NCBI GenBank assembly: GCA_002493635.1 | Contig: DKZL01000050.1 | Coordinates: 11,063 to 75,062, forward strand | Direction of reading: 5' to 3' | Source: Ruminococcaceae bacterium UBA7075 | GTDB lineage: Bacteria > Bacillota > Clostridia > Oscillospirales > Acutalibacteraceae | DNA: 64,000 bases | Part shown: positions 44,585 to 53,869 of the stretch, one piece after another | How the letters are laid out: the number at the start of each line of letters is the position of its first letter | How positions within the stretch are numbered: the first letter of the stretch is position 1 | Program-made: the position numbers and the translations under genes | Notes under the pieces: model-generated | What the model was told of the DNA's origin: nothing | Databases searched by the model: none | The model's input: only the letters and a program-made list of their open reading frames with translations

Positions 44585-45445
44585 TCACACTGTATCCATA
44601 AATGTCTTCTCAATTCTGTTGAATAAAACAACACCAATAAGGAATATTACAATGGTAGTCGCCCAACCAATAAAGTAATAATTCCATTCCATAGTTCCTA
44701 TTCCCAAATATCCATATCTAAACAGATTTACAATAGAAGTTATCGGATTACACATATATAATGCATGCCATTTACCTCCCGGAGCAAATGCACCCATACT
44801 GAACATATCATACGCAATAGGAGAAGCATACATCCATAACTGAGTTCCAAATGCAACAAGCATTGCCAAGTCACGATATTTTGTAGTTAGAGCAGAAACG
44901 ATAATACCAAATCCTAAACTAAGTACGGCAAGCTGAAGTATCATCAAAGGCGTCATTAAAATCCAAAGGTTTGGATGAACACCTTGTCCGGTTACAGTAT
45001 AGTAGACAAGAAAAATTATAAGAAACACATATTGAATAGCCAAACCTATCATTTCTGAAAAAACTGTAGAAATTGGCATTACAAGGCGCGGAAAATATAC
45101 CTTTCCCATTATATGGCTGTTCGCTACAAATGTATTTGCTGTCTGAGTAAGGCAGCTGCTAAAATATGTCCAAAGTATTGTACCTGAAAGATAGAAAATA
45201 AATGAGGGAATTCCACCCGGTGCAAGTCCGGCAATGTTACCAAACACCAATGTAAACACAACGGTTGTAAGCAACGGTTGTATAACAGCCCATATCGGAC
45301 CAAGCACAGTCTGCTTATATTTTGAAACAAAATTCCGCTTTACAAAAAGAAAAATAAGGTCACGATATTCTAAAACCTGTTTTAATTTTAAATCAAACCA
45401 CTTTGTCTTCGGCTGTATGACTGTTGAAAAATCTTCTTTCTTCAT
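44585..45445 (-). CDS. wzm: Polysaccharide ABC exporter permease (Wzm/TagG-type)
   Basis: This is the membrane subunit of the same exporter, 286 residues, ABC-2 family. About six hydrophobic segments follow an amphipathic N-terminus containing YRDLIFLFVKRNFVSKYKQT, with PIWAVIQPLLTTVVFTLVFG (about 51-70) and a FRYGYLGIG loop near the end. GGGAG precedes the ATG. It pairs with the Wzt-type gene immediately downstream, so polymer or lipid-linked repeat can be exported without a Wzx flippase. Confidence 0.93.
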   Translation of the reverse strand: MKKEDFSTVIQPKTKWFDLKLKQVLEYRDLIFLFVKRNFVSKYKQTVLGPIWAVIQPLLTTVVFTLVFGNIAGLAPGGIPSFIFYLSGTILWTYFSSCLTQTANTFVANSHIMGKVYFPRLVMPISTVFSEMIGLAIQYVFLIIFLVYYTVTGQGVHPNLWILMTPLMILQLAVLSLGFGIIVSALTTKYRDLAMLVAFGTQLWMYASPIAYDMFSMGAFAPGGKWHALYMCNPITSIVNLFRYGYLGIGTMEWNYYFIGWATTIVIFLIGVVLFNRIEKTFMDTV

Positions 45446-45462
45446 AATAACTCCCTAAAATT

Positions 45463-46452
45463 TTATCTTTTTCTTATTTTATTATACAACTTATTCGTAG
45501 AATCTGCAAGTTTAGGCATAAGTAATTGAAATTTCATATATAATCTGCCATGTCTATTATACCAACTCCATGAATTTTTTTCAAAGACAAGGAACAATGA
45601 TTTTCTTCTGAGTTCATTATACTTTTTTCGGATTTCTATATTATCTTTAGCATATATATTCCATTTTTCTAATTGAGATGAAAGCCTACAGACAGTGTCA
45701 TTTTTCCATTCTTCATATTTATTTCTCTTTGTAAAATGATAGCGATTAATTAACGCATCACCGTAATCTAACTTTCTTACATCAAATTTCCTTGACATAA
45801 TACTTCCTTCACGCTGACGATAATAATACAGTTCATCTTCAATATAAGAAATTTTTTTGCATTGTGCAATTACATGATGAATAATAAATTCATCTTCATG
45901 CTGTTTACCAAAAGGAAACCGTAAAGTTCTAAAAATTTCTCTATTATAAAGTTTATTCATAGTAACTACGTAAGCACCGCTATTATGAATAAATAGATCT
46001 GCAATAAATTCATTTGAAGTGTAACATTTATTATGTGCTTTTTGATGCCATTGTTTGTTTTTTAACTGTTCACCGGAATCATACACACGTACATACTCAC
46101 ATACAGCTAAATCAGATTTATCCGAAACAATTCGTTTCATTAACACTTCATACATGGTTGGAGCAATGTAATCATCACTATCCACAAAACCAATATATTC
46201 CCCTCTTGCTATATCCAGACCCGCATTTCTTGCGTCTGAAAGTCCGCCGTTTTCTTTGTGAATAACCACAACTCTGCTGTCCTGTTTTGCAAATTCATCA
46301 CACATTGCCGGACAACTGTCAGGGGAACCGTCATCAACTAAAATAAGTTCAAAGTTTTGATAGGTTTGCGATAAAATTGAATCGACGCATTCCTTCAGAT
46401 ATTTTTCAACCTTATAAATTGGTACTATAACAGAAATTTGGGGTGTATTCAT
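45463..46452 (-). CDS. GT2 family glycosyltransferase
   Basis: This is a family-2 glycosyltransferase of 329 residues. The N-terminus reads ISVIVPIYKVEKYLKECVDS with the nucleotide site LVDDGSPDSC (about 38-47), ENGGLSDARNAGL, and the metal site GFVDSDDYI (about 90-98). The C-terminal part is rich in Lys/Tyr/Arg (RQREGSIMSRK) and may contact the membrane. Its first 80 residues are close to the next upstream gene and to the 39.5-kb gene. AAAGGG precedes the ATG. The sugar is unknown. Confidence 0.9.
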   Translation of the reverse strand: MNTPQISVIVPIYKVEKYLKECVDSILSQTYQNFELILVDDGSPDSCPAMCDEFAKQDSRVVVIHKENGGLSDARNAGLDIARGEYIGFVDSDDYIAPTMYEVLMKRIVSDKSDLAVCEYVRVYDSGEQLKNKQWHQKAHNKCYTSNEFIADLFIHNSGAYVVTMNKLYNREIFRTLRFPFGKQHEDEFIIHHVIAQCKKISYIEDELYYYRQREGSIMSRKFDVRKLDYGDALINRYHFTKRNKYEEWKNDTVCRLSSQLEKWNIYAKDNIEIRKKYNELRRKSLFLVFEKNSWSWYNRHGRLYMKFQLLMPKLADSTNKLYNKIRKR

Positions 46453-46485
46453 ACCCTTTGCTCCCTATAAAATATTTTTTTATAA

Positions 46486-47463
46486 TCAATGTCTTATTTT
46501 TTGGTATAATGAATAAATATAAGGCAGAAAAGGATACACAAAAAATCTTATCATATTTGCTTTTTTTACATAATTCTTTTCTTTTACGCAGTGTAAGCTT
46601 TTCCTTACATATTTATCTTTGCAAACTTTAAAAACGCAACGCATCATACTCAATTGTATTTTAAAATTTTTACCTTTTGCTGTTGCAAAATAGTCGTCAC
46701 ATACATACATTGCATTATTCCATACACGCATTAAAAACAAATCATTATTTTCACCTATAACCTCTCCAATTTTCAAAACGCTTTTCATTGACCATTCAAA
46801 TAATTTGGGTTCAAAAAAAGACGTAGCAGATAATGGGTTAGAACGATAAAAATAATTTGCATTTTGTAAAACTGTAACAGACTTACTTTGCAATAAATAA
46901 TTTATGTTAAATAAAACGTCTTCACTACGTTTCATTTTCACATCAAAATTAAGATTATTTCTTCTAATAATTTCTTTCTTATATCTTCGACCCCAAATCA
47001 TTCCTGTAGGAATATAATTAATTAACTCCGGACAAATACGAACTTCGTCCATATTTGTCTTAAAGTACCTTTGTTTATGCTCACCCCACTCAAAATTTTT
47101 ATTCTGCGAATAGTAACCGCTAACGACATAGTCGTCATCTTTAGCTTCGTCAAAATATTCTAAATATGTATCGGAAACAAAATCATCACTATCAATAAAA
47201 GTAATATACTTTCCTTCTGCTTTTTTCATTCCCAAATTTCTTGCAGATGAAACACCACCGTTCTTTTTATGAATAACCACAATTCTACTGTCTTGTTTTT
47301 CAAATTCATCACACATTGCAGGGCAATCATCGGGCGAACCGTCATCAACTAAAATGAGTTCAAAGTTTTTATATGTCTGAGCTAAAATAGAATCGACACA
47401 TCTCTTTAAATATTTTTCAACATTATATACAGGCACTATTATTGAAATATCAGGATTTTTCAT
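46486..47463 (-). CDS. GT2 family glycosyltransferase
   Basis: This is a family-2 glycosyltransferase of 325 residues. The catalytic N-terminus has ISIIVPVYNVEKYLKRCVDS, LVDDGSPDDCPAMCDEF, and the metal site TFIDSDDFV. Over its first 80 codons it is strikingly similar, at DNA level too, to the neighbouring gene at 45463-46452. The C-terminal half is clearly different, which points to domain-level divergence or recombination after duplication. GGAG precedes the ATG. Donor and acceptor are unknown. Confidence 0.9.
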   Translation of the reverse strand: MKNPDISIIVPVYNVEKYLKRCVDSILAQTYKNFELILVDDGSPDDCPAMCDEFEKQDSRIVVIHKKNGGVSSARNLGMKKAEGKYITFIDSDDFVSDTYLEYFDEAKDDDYVVSGYYSQNKNFEWGEHKQRYFKTNMDEVRICPELINYIPTGMIWGRRYKKEIIRRNNLNFDVKMKRSEDVLFNINYLLQSKSVTVLQNANYFYRSNPLSATSFFEPKLFEWSMKSVLKIGEVIGENNDLFLMRVWNNAMYVCDDYFATAKGKNFKIQLSMMRCVFKVCKDKYVRKSLHCVKEKNYVKKANMIRFFVYPFLPYIYSLYQKIRH

Positions 47464-47466
47464 ATA

Positions 47467-48645
47467 CTACTCTCCTATTAATTCTTCAATTTTCTCCATT
47501 AGCATTTTGTTCTCATTGTAAAACTCTGCCTTTTTATGAAAAAAGCTTATATCGTTAAATAACTGCGATGAATCAATAATTTTTTTTATGTTTTGAGCCA
47601 AATCAAATTCATCACAACTGCATATAATGCAGTTTTTCTGATTTTGAATAATTTCTTTTGCACCTAAAGTGTCAGTAGATAATATGGGTTTATCTAAAAT
47701 CATAGCTTCTTTTATAGTCAAACCAAAAGATTCAAACCTGCTCGGCTGAACATACAAATCAGCCTGTTTTATATATGGATAAGGGTTTTCTTTCATACCC
47801 ACCAAATTCACATATTCTTCCATATTTAATTCTGATACTGTTTTTTTAACCTCCGGCATAGCAGGTCCATCCCCTACTATCCACCAACATACATTGGCAA
47901 ATCCGTCTTTTACTAACTTAGCACAAGCCTTAACTGCAAGGTCCATTCCTTTTTCATGAGAAACACGTCCAACCGAAACAATATTGAGCTTTGCTTTGTC
48001 AAATTTCTCAAATGTAGGTTCGGCTGCTTTTGCACGAATACCGTCAACATCCGTCAAATTGTGAATTGTAATTATTTTGTTTTCATATTTTGGTACAAAT
48101 TTTCTTAGCTCCATAGCTTGATTTTCAGAAACAGCAATAATTTTATCACATTTCTTATAAGCAATCTTATCGTGATAAACACGGTGCATTGCTCCATGAT
48201 GATAGAACATCAAATACCTGTCTGCCTTAACACTACGGATAGTAGTTTCTGCAACCACATCACTGTAAATTATTGCAGTGTCAAAATGTTTATCTTTCAT
48301 CAAATCTCGGACAAAGCCGATATATAACCTATTTTCTATCCATCGAATTATCGGAACCGTCCACATCAGCATTTTGTGCAATCGGGACGGATTGTCAGCT
48401 TTTTCTGTTAGATGATATAATTTCTGATACTCATATCCGGTACTAAATGTAACGGTCTGCTCACGATCAATAATCAGCAATTGACACTTTGAATTAATCT
48501 GCTCTATCATATCCAGCTCTGCGTGTAACACTAACAAAGTAACATCATAAGTATTATAATCAAAATTATTTAGCAAGTTGACCAATGCTGTTTCTATTCC
48601 GCCAATCCAAAGTGCTTTTGTTACAAAAATAATTTTCTTTTTCAT
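47467..48645 (-). CDS. GT4 family glycosyltransferase
   Basis: This is a family-4 (GT-B fold) glycosyltransferase of 392 residues. The N-terminal domain starts IIFVTKALWIGGIETALVN, the usual glycine-rich acceptor-binding loop. The C-terminal donor domain has SVGRVSHEKGMDLAVKA (about 215-231) and the E-x7-E region PSRFESFGLTIKEAMILDKP. No membrane segment. Its ATG overlaps the upstream gene stop by 4 nt. Sugar donor unknown. Confidence 0.9.
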   Translation of the reverse strand: MKKKIIFVTKALWIGGIETALVNLLNNFDYNTYDVTLLVLHAELDMIEQINSKCQLLIIDREQTVTFSTGYEYQKLYHLTEKADNPSRLHKMLMWTVPIIRWIENRLYIGFVRDLMKDKHFDTAIIYSDVVAETTIRSVKADRYLMFYHHGAMHRVYHDKIAYKKCDKIIAVSENQAMELRKFVPKYENKIITIHNLTDVDGIRAKAAEPTFEKFDKAKLNIVSVGRVSHEKGMDLAVKACAKLVKDGFANVCWWIVGDGPAMPEVKKTVSELNMEEYVNLVGMKENPYPYIKQADLYVQPSRFESFGLTIKEAMILDKPILSTDTLGAKEIIQNQKNCIICSCDEFDLAQNIKKIIDSSQLFNDISFFHKKAEFYNENKMLMEKIEELIGE

Positions 48646-49556
48646 TTGACGCCAAGCATCCTTTTTATCTTATTTTTGACACGAATAACAAACTTTTTTC
48701 TGCGTTCTGCAGCAATCAATCTATTGTAATGCTTTTTACATTTTGAAATGCATTTAGCACTATCATCGCTATATGTTTCTAACATATTCAATAATTCAAT
48801 TTGCTGTTTGTATTTCAACTCACGTGTATAACGAGTACCAAAGTGCAGCAAAATAGTATCTCCTTTTGGATCACATTCAACTCTTGCTCTTCCCTCAGTA
48901 ATATCAATGCTCATACAGTCAACATATTCCCAATAACAGCATATCTTTTCTCTGTCAAATAAAACAGGGTGGCAACCATTGACAGCCATTGATAAGGCAA
49001 TCAAAGGTTCATCGCCGGGAGTATCAAATTTTCCTTTAAATTTAAACTTATAATAATCTTCTACCAATGATTTTGCTGTCTGAAAAATCTTGTTGCACAT
49101 TTCCCCTTTACGCATATAGTAAATTCCACCATGCAAGCCAACAATATATGAAACCTTACTTTTCAAATCACCCAGATTCTCATATTCAAACCAACCGGTT
49201 TTATCATCTAATGGAAGAGTTCTGCCAAAACACGAAAAATCATCAGCATTGTCAAAACAATCAAATATCTTATTCAAATCTCCAAAAGCAAGGCAGTCAG
49301 AATCAATAAAAATATTGATATCATAAGGTAGATATTCGCCTAAACTTAACTTATCCAGATAAGAATTATTGGCTCCGTTTTTTAGTATCAAAACATCATC
49401 AAATTCAGCCGTATATTCATTTTCACGGTCTGCCAAAATAGCAAACGGCAAAGGGCGATCACTGAAAAATCGATAAGAATGAAGCAAATTTTTTGCCAGT
49501 CGATAATAATCTTCACTGCCGGTTGCAAGCGTAATAAATCCTTTTGTTATATCCAT
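48642..49556 (-). CDS. Putative nucleotide-sugar glycosyltransferase (GT8-like)
   Basis: This is a 304-residue GT-A type protein I place only tentatively near family 8. Its start is taken at the ATG at 49556, because GAGAGGAA precedes it and the longer frame runs into the Stealth gene. It has GFITLATGSEDYYRLAKNLL, a DxD-like metal site in INIFIDSDCLA (about 79-89), a GLHGGIYYM loop and a basic C-terminus. It probably transfers a sugar in the same pathway. Its family and donor would be settled by a profile search. Confidence 0.7.
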   Translation of the reverse strand: MDITKGFITLATGSEDYYRLAKNLLHSYRFFSDRPLPFAILADRENEYTAEFDDVLILKNGANNSYLDKLSLGEYLPYDINIFIDSDCLAFGDLNKIFDCFDNADDFSCFGRTLPLDDKTGWFEYENLGDLKSKVSYIVGLHGGIYYMRKGEMCNKIFQTAKSLVEDYYKFKFKGKFDTPGDEPLIALSMAVNGCHPVLFDREKICCYWEYVDCMSIDITEGRARVECDPKGDTILLHFGTRYTRELKYKQQIELLNMLETYSDDSAKCISKCKKHYNRLIAAERRKKFVIRVKNKIKRMLGVK

Positions 49557-49593
49557 ATTAGTTCCTCTCTTCATACCATAGAAGAAAACAAAA

Positions 49594-50595
49594 TTACTTT
49601 TCAAAAATACTTTTAGTCGGAAGAATTTTTTCAAACGACTCTACTAATCTGATTTTCAAAATTTCAAAATCAATTTCTTCTTCCGGATCATTCAGACAAA
49701 TATAGTCATGACTTTGCTTTTCAATCGCCAAGCAAAGCTCATCAATTGTATTCTCATTTATCGAAGCAACTAAGTTATCTATTACCGCCGGTGAGAACTG
49801 ACCACTTGCGATTTGCCACCAAAGTACTACCCACTGGTTCACATTATCGCTTGTACGAAAACGATCACGACAAGTAGATACCAGTTTTTCAGGTTCAGCT
49901 TCCCATATTTCCCTAAAACTTTCCTTAAGATATGCAGCAGGTGCATGAAGATTCTTAAATCCTGTAAAATAATCCGGATACAGTTTCTCTAAAATAAGAG
50001 TACGCAAATTGTCCTTCCAACGGTAACACTTATCTCTATATTTTTTCCCATACTTATTTACAGAATCTCTTTTTGGAAAATTAGCATTGATAATTCCGAG
50101 GTTATTAACCACAGCATGCTGCCAAGTGCCGATATTTCCAACCAATTCAACAGGCACTTCTCCACCGTAAGTACAAGGTAACCCATTCTTAAAGAAATCC
50201 TCCGGCTGAAATTTCCTGAGCATAAACATATCGTCATTAAAATAAACAAAATGCTCTGATAAATCAGGGATACGGTGTATGTTCATCTCTATTGTATGTG
50301 AGCTGAATGTCGGAAGATATTCCTCGGGAATAAATTCGCTATGCTTTACAACATTAAGCTTGGGAGAATCTAAATTCAAAAATTTCGGAGTATGCCCCCA
50401 TGTTACAAAATGGATTTTTCTAACCCACGGAGCAAATTTTTCTACTGAGCGAAACCAATATGGCAATAATCCCCAATCACGATAACGATTAACCGAGTTA
50501 TTTTCATTTTCCGTATGCGGTTGATATTTACTTTTTTCAGCCTGCCATGCAGGATCATTACCATCAACCCACAAGATGACAAAATCAATATCCAT
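49594..50595 (-). CDS. Stealth-family hexose-1-phosphate transferase
   Basis: This is a Stealth-type sugar-phosphate transferase of 333 residues; related enzymes link repeat units through phosphodiesters (hexose-1-phosphate transfer), as in bacterial capsules. The four conserved regions are visible: CR1 DFVILWVDGNDPAW (4-17), CR2 YRDWGLLPYWFRSVEKFAPW then HFVTWGHTPKFLNLDSPKL, CR3 near SSHTIEMNIHRIPDLSEHFVYFNDDMF, and a CR4-like region with HAPAAYLKE. It predicts a polymer with phosphate bridges. GGTGATTT precedes the ATG. The exact sugar is unknown. Confidence 0.9.
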   Translation of the reverse strand: MDIDFVILWVDGNDPAWQAEKSKYQPHTENENNSVNRYRDWGLLPYWFRSVEKFAPWVRKIHFVTWGHTPKFLNLDSPKLNVVKHSEFIPEEYLPTFSSHTIEMNIHRIPDLSEHFVYFNDDMFMLRKFQPEDFFKNGLPCTYGGEVPVELVGNIGTWQHAVVNNLGIINANFPKRDSVNKYGKKYRDKCYRWKDNLRTLILEKLYPDYFTGFKNLHAPAAYLKESFREIWEAEPEKLVSTCRDRFRTSDNVNQWVVLWWQIASGQFSPAVIDNLVASINENTIDELCLAIEKQSHDYICLNDPEEEIDFEILKIRLVESFEKILPTKSIFEK

Positions 50596-50610
50596 AATAA
50601 ATCACCAAAC

Positions 50611-51648
50611 TTAAGTAATTCTCTTTCCAACAAAAGGAACAAAACGCAAAAGCCAAACAATTACATTACTAACGACGAAAACAATCAAAATATCAAATGC
50701 CCACATAATTAGCGGATTGCCAAATCTGAATGGCATATATACGAGAAATTCATTTACTATTGCATGTACAAGATAAGCGCCAAAGCTAAGTTCAGACAGT
50801 TTAGTTATTATCTTTACCGATTTATCAGAAAATTTATGCTTACTAATTCGTTTTGTAAACAAAACATATATAGCAGAAGCTTCTATAGCAATATTAGGCA
50901 TAAGATAACGTGTAAATTTATCAGGGTCACTGCAATTAATTGAGTGTCTATACAAAGTTATAAACCCAAGACCAATAAGAAAGGCGATAGCTACAGAATA
51001 AAGTAAAATTTCCATTTTTGTTGAAAGCTTATATTTGTAAAGATAGTATCCAAGTATGTAATATCCTGAAAATCCTAATGCAAAATGGAAATTAATTCTC
51101 ACCGATACATATGATATTGTTTCACCGACAACAGGTATATCCACGCCACACAAAGTAATAAATTCAAATACGAGAAAAAGTAGTATAAACAGTTCCATAA
51201 GTTTCTTGCTCTCAACAATTTTTCGCAAAAACGGAACAATCATATACAAAAAAATCAACATATATAAATACCAAAAATGGTAAGGTCCCTGAATGAATTG
51301 TGTAATAATTCCTTGTATATTTAAATTGCTGTATATACCTGATAATATATAATAAGCTTGATAAACAACATCCCAAACAACAAAAGCAATTATAAGTCTG
51401 CAAACAGCCTTTCTTATTTTGTGAAAAGTCATTTCACGCTTGGGATCTAAAAAGAAACGTCCTGAAATCATAACATAAACAGGCACTTGCCAAGTTACTA
51501 TTGCATTAATAAAAATAATTATATTATTACTATTGCCAATATTATTATTAAACTGGATTTCCAATGCGCCTATTGAATGGACGAGAATAACTGCAATCAA
51601 TGCGATAATTCTCAATAAATCTAGTTCAGTTTCACGTCGTTTTATCAT
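50611..51648 (-). CDS. Membrane acyltransferase (acyltransferase 3 family)
   Basis: This is a polytopic acyltransferase-3 protein of 345 residues with about ten hydrophobic segments. The N-terminus RRETELDLLRIIALIAVILVH contains the conserved catalytic His of the family (near residue 24). It probably O-acylates a sugar in the polymer at the membrane. A ribosome site AGGAAGTC lies about 8 nt before the ATG. It follows the GT2 gene by 3 nt and precedes the Stealth gene, both part of the same operon. It is one of two such transferases in the locus. Confidence 0.88.
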   Translation of the reverse strand: MIKRRETELDLLRIIALIAVILVHSIGALEIQFNNNIGNSNNIIIFINAIVTWQVPVYVMISGRFFLDPKREMTFHKIRKAVCRLIIAFVVWDVVYQAYYILSGIYSNLNIQGIITQFIQGPYHFWYLYMLIFLYMIVPFLRKIVESKKLMELFILLFLVFEFITLCGVDIPVVGETISYVSVRINFHFALGFSGYYILGYYLYKYKLSTKMEILLYSVAIAFLIGLGFITLYRHSINCSDPDKFTRYLMPNIAIEASAIYVLFTKRISKHKFSDKSVKIITKLSELSFGAYLVHAIVNEFLVYMPFRFGNPLIMWAFDILIVFVVSNVIVWLLRFVPFVGKRIT

Positions 51649-51651
51649 ACT

Positions 51652-52695
51652 TTAATGACTTCCTTTCATATATTTTATCCAAACAGCAATTTTATGTCTA
51701 AGATAAACGTAATACTTATTAAAAATCAGATGGAAAATTTTCTTTTTCAAAAGTTGATTAATAAAAACCTGATTTTGCCGTGGCATATCAAAATTTCTAT
51801 CAGAATACCAAACAGTAAAATCATCGCAAATTTTACAGATATCTTTTGATTTGGAAACTTTAATTTTATCATTTGCAAGAACAAGATAAAACGGAATTAA
51901 AATATCCATTAATAGATTTTGGGAAATAACAACAGTATTATCAGCATATAAAAGATAAAGTGTCTCTTCTATATGCTTAACCAGATATGATAAATTTTCA
52001 ATTCGTTTTAGTCTTCTACCTGCGTTACCCTCATCCTCGGTTTGCCTATAATGATAAATGATTTCAGAAAAATTACAAATCATATCACAACAAGCCAAAT
52101 AACGAATAGAGAAATCCAAATCTTCATAAATAAACATATCTTCATTAAATTCCAACTGATTATTTACCAAAATTTCTCTTCTATAAACTTTATTCCAAAC
52201 CGGGCTTACGGCATTTACAGAATATAAATCTCGAAAAACATCAAGCCACTGTTTTTTGTTCAAACACCCATTAACAGGATACGCAAGTTCATCACGACGA
52301 TAGCATTTTTCATGATAATAATAATCAAATGATAATCCATATATAGCTAAATCGATTTTTTTATCTGATTCAACTGATCTTAAAACTCTTCCTAACTTAT
52401 CTGACTCAATACTATCATCTGCATCCAAGAAAAGTATATAATCTCCACTTGCTTGCTTAATACCACAATTTCTTGCAAATGAAACTCCATGATTTTCCTG
52501 ATGTATGCAACGTACCTCCTTATTTTCTTGTTCTAACTTATCACAAATATAACCAGATTTATCAATTGAACCGTCATCAATTAAAATAATTTCATAGTCT
52601 TCCAGATTAACTTTTTTTATTGAAATTACACATGTATTTAAATATTTCTCACAATTATAAACAGGAACAATAAAGCTAAATTTACTCACATTCAT
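51652..52695 (-). CDS. GT2 family glycosyltransferase
   Basis: This is a family-2 glycosyltransferase of 347 residues. The N-terminal part has FSFIVPVYNCEKYLNTCVIS, the nucleotide site LIDDGSIDKSG (about 37-47), ENHGVSFARNCGIKQ, and the metal motif LFLDADDSIE (about 89-98). The Cys/Tyr/Lys-rich C-terminal region is typical for capsule transferases. GGAG precedes the ATG. It is separate in sequence from the GT2 trio around 40-47 kb. Donor and acceptor unknown. Confidence 0.9.
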   Translation of the reverse strand: MNVSKFSFIVPVYNCEKYLNTCVISIKKVNLEDYEIILIDDGSIDKSGYICDKLEQENKEVRCIHQENHGVSFARNCGIKQASGDYILFLDADDSIESDKLGRVLRSVESDKKIDLAIYGLSFDYYYHEKCYRRDELAYPVNGCLNKKQWLDVFRDLYSVNAVSPVWNKVYRREILVNNQLEFNEDMFIYEDLDFSIRYLACCDMICNFSEIIYHYRQTEDEGNAGRRLKRIENLSYLVKHIEETLYLLYADNTVVISQNLLMDILIPFYLVLANDKIKVSKSKDICKICDDFTVWYSDRNFDMPRQNQVFINQLLKKKIFHLIFNKYYVYLRHKIAVWIKYMKGSH

Positions 52696-52713
52696 TCAAC
52701 TCCATATCAAAAA

Positions 52714-53832
52714 TCAGGAAGTTACATCCCACATAAATCGGAAGTTAGTATAATCATCAGGCGCATAGGTAATCTCTACTCCTATACAGGTTTTGTTGTA
52801 ATAATAAATTAAAAATGCTGACAAAGCAAACACTATCAACTGAATATTTTTCTCGTTAAGCGATAACACCGCTCCGTTTGCATCCGGTACAAGTGTTGTG
52901 TTATTTTCATCTTGATAAAACATCAGAGGGATAAATAAAACTAAAAACTGCAAATAACAATCCGCAAATCTTGTAAACAGATTGTCAAAAGAAGAAAACA
53001 TCTGTAATATAGCACCGATTATAATAATATTAAACAACAAATTATAGTTTCTCTCTTTAAAGCCTTTAACTAAAATACCGCAAACCAAAAACAGAATTAT
53101 TAGCAAAAATCTTCCGCCAATACCGCCTGATGATGTAAATGACTCATTTTCATAGTACACATCAGCCATAAAATTTACTATTTGATTTTTAAACAAGAAA
53201 ACCACAGCGGCAAAAGCTAAATAACCAATAATAGTGTTAGTATTTAATTTTCTGTTGGCAACAAAATATGCCGGTAAAAATACAAGTGCAGGCATATGAA
53301 TAAATCCTGCTAATAATACAAAAATCAAAAATTTAATTGGTTTTTTATCAAAAATACACATCATAGCACACATCAATACTGACATTACTAAGCCTTGTTT
53401 AATTGCTGAAAAGTCATAAATAACATAAAAAGCCATACAGTTCCACACCAAATAGCTAAGCCACGGCTTTGGTGAGTAACGATAAATTAAAACGGCTACA
53501 ATCACCTGGGTGATTACAGCAAGTACAATCAAAAAAATCTGAAAATCACAATTAGTAAGACCGCAAACCAGTTTCATTAACCAATAGAAACCGGCATTTC
53601 TTCCCCCATGAAAGACATTGTTGCTAAACCAACCATAATCGCTCATTGTACTATATTCCCAAGCATATTTACGTAAATCGCCTGTAAGATACATATAACG
53701 AAAACCGCATACAAATGTATGTAAAACAGCCATTAAAATTATATAATGCTTTTTCTTCTCTCCTTGCTGCGGCATTATAAAACCAAAGACAATTACTGCT
53801 GCAACAATAAGCCAATAAACCAAAACGCCCAT
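52714..53832 (-). CDS. EpsG-family polymerase-like membrane protein
   Basis: This is a 372-residue EpsG-family (PF14897) protein, the likely polysaccharide polymerase (Wzy-like). About nine to ten hydrophobic segments are spread over the whole length, with CGFRYMYLTGDLRKYAW (about 41-57) as the conserved loop and RFADCYLQFLVLFIP near residue 290. Wzy-type enzymes join lipid-linked repeats outside the membrane, and such systems normally need a Wzx flippase; none is seen in this locus, where a Wzm/Wzt exporter is present instead. GAGGAAT precedes the ATG. Specificity unknown. Confidence 0.86.
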   Translation of the reverse strand: MGVLVYWLIVAAVIVFGFIMPQQGEKKKHYIILMAVLHTFVCGFRYMYLTGDLRKYAWEYSTMSDYGWFSNNVFHGGRNAGFYWLMKLVCGLTNCDFQIFLIVLAVITQVIVAVLIYRYSPKPWLSYLVWNCMAFYVIYDFSAIKQGLVMSVLMCAMMCIFDKKPIKFLIFVLLAGFIHMPALVFLPAYFVANRKLNTNTIIGYLAFAAVVFLFKNQIVNFMADVYYENESFTSSGGIGGRFLLIILFLVCGILVKGFKERNYNLLFNIIIIGAILQMFSSFDNLFTRFADCYLQFLVLFIPLMFYQDENNTTLVPDANGAVLSLNEKNIQLIVFALSAFLIYYYNKTCIGVEITYAPDDYTNFRFMWDVTS

Positions 53833-53869
53833 TTACTATTCCTCAAATTCCATATAAAAATCAATTCTC

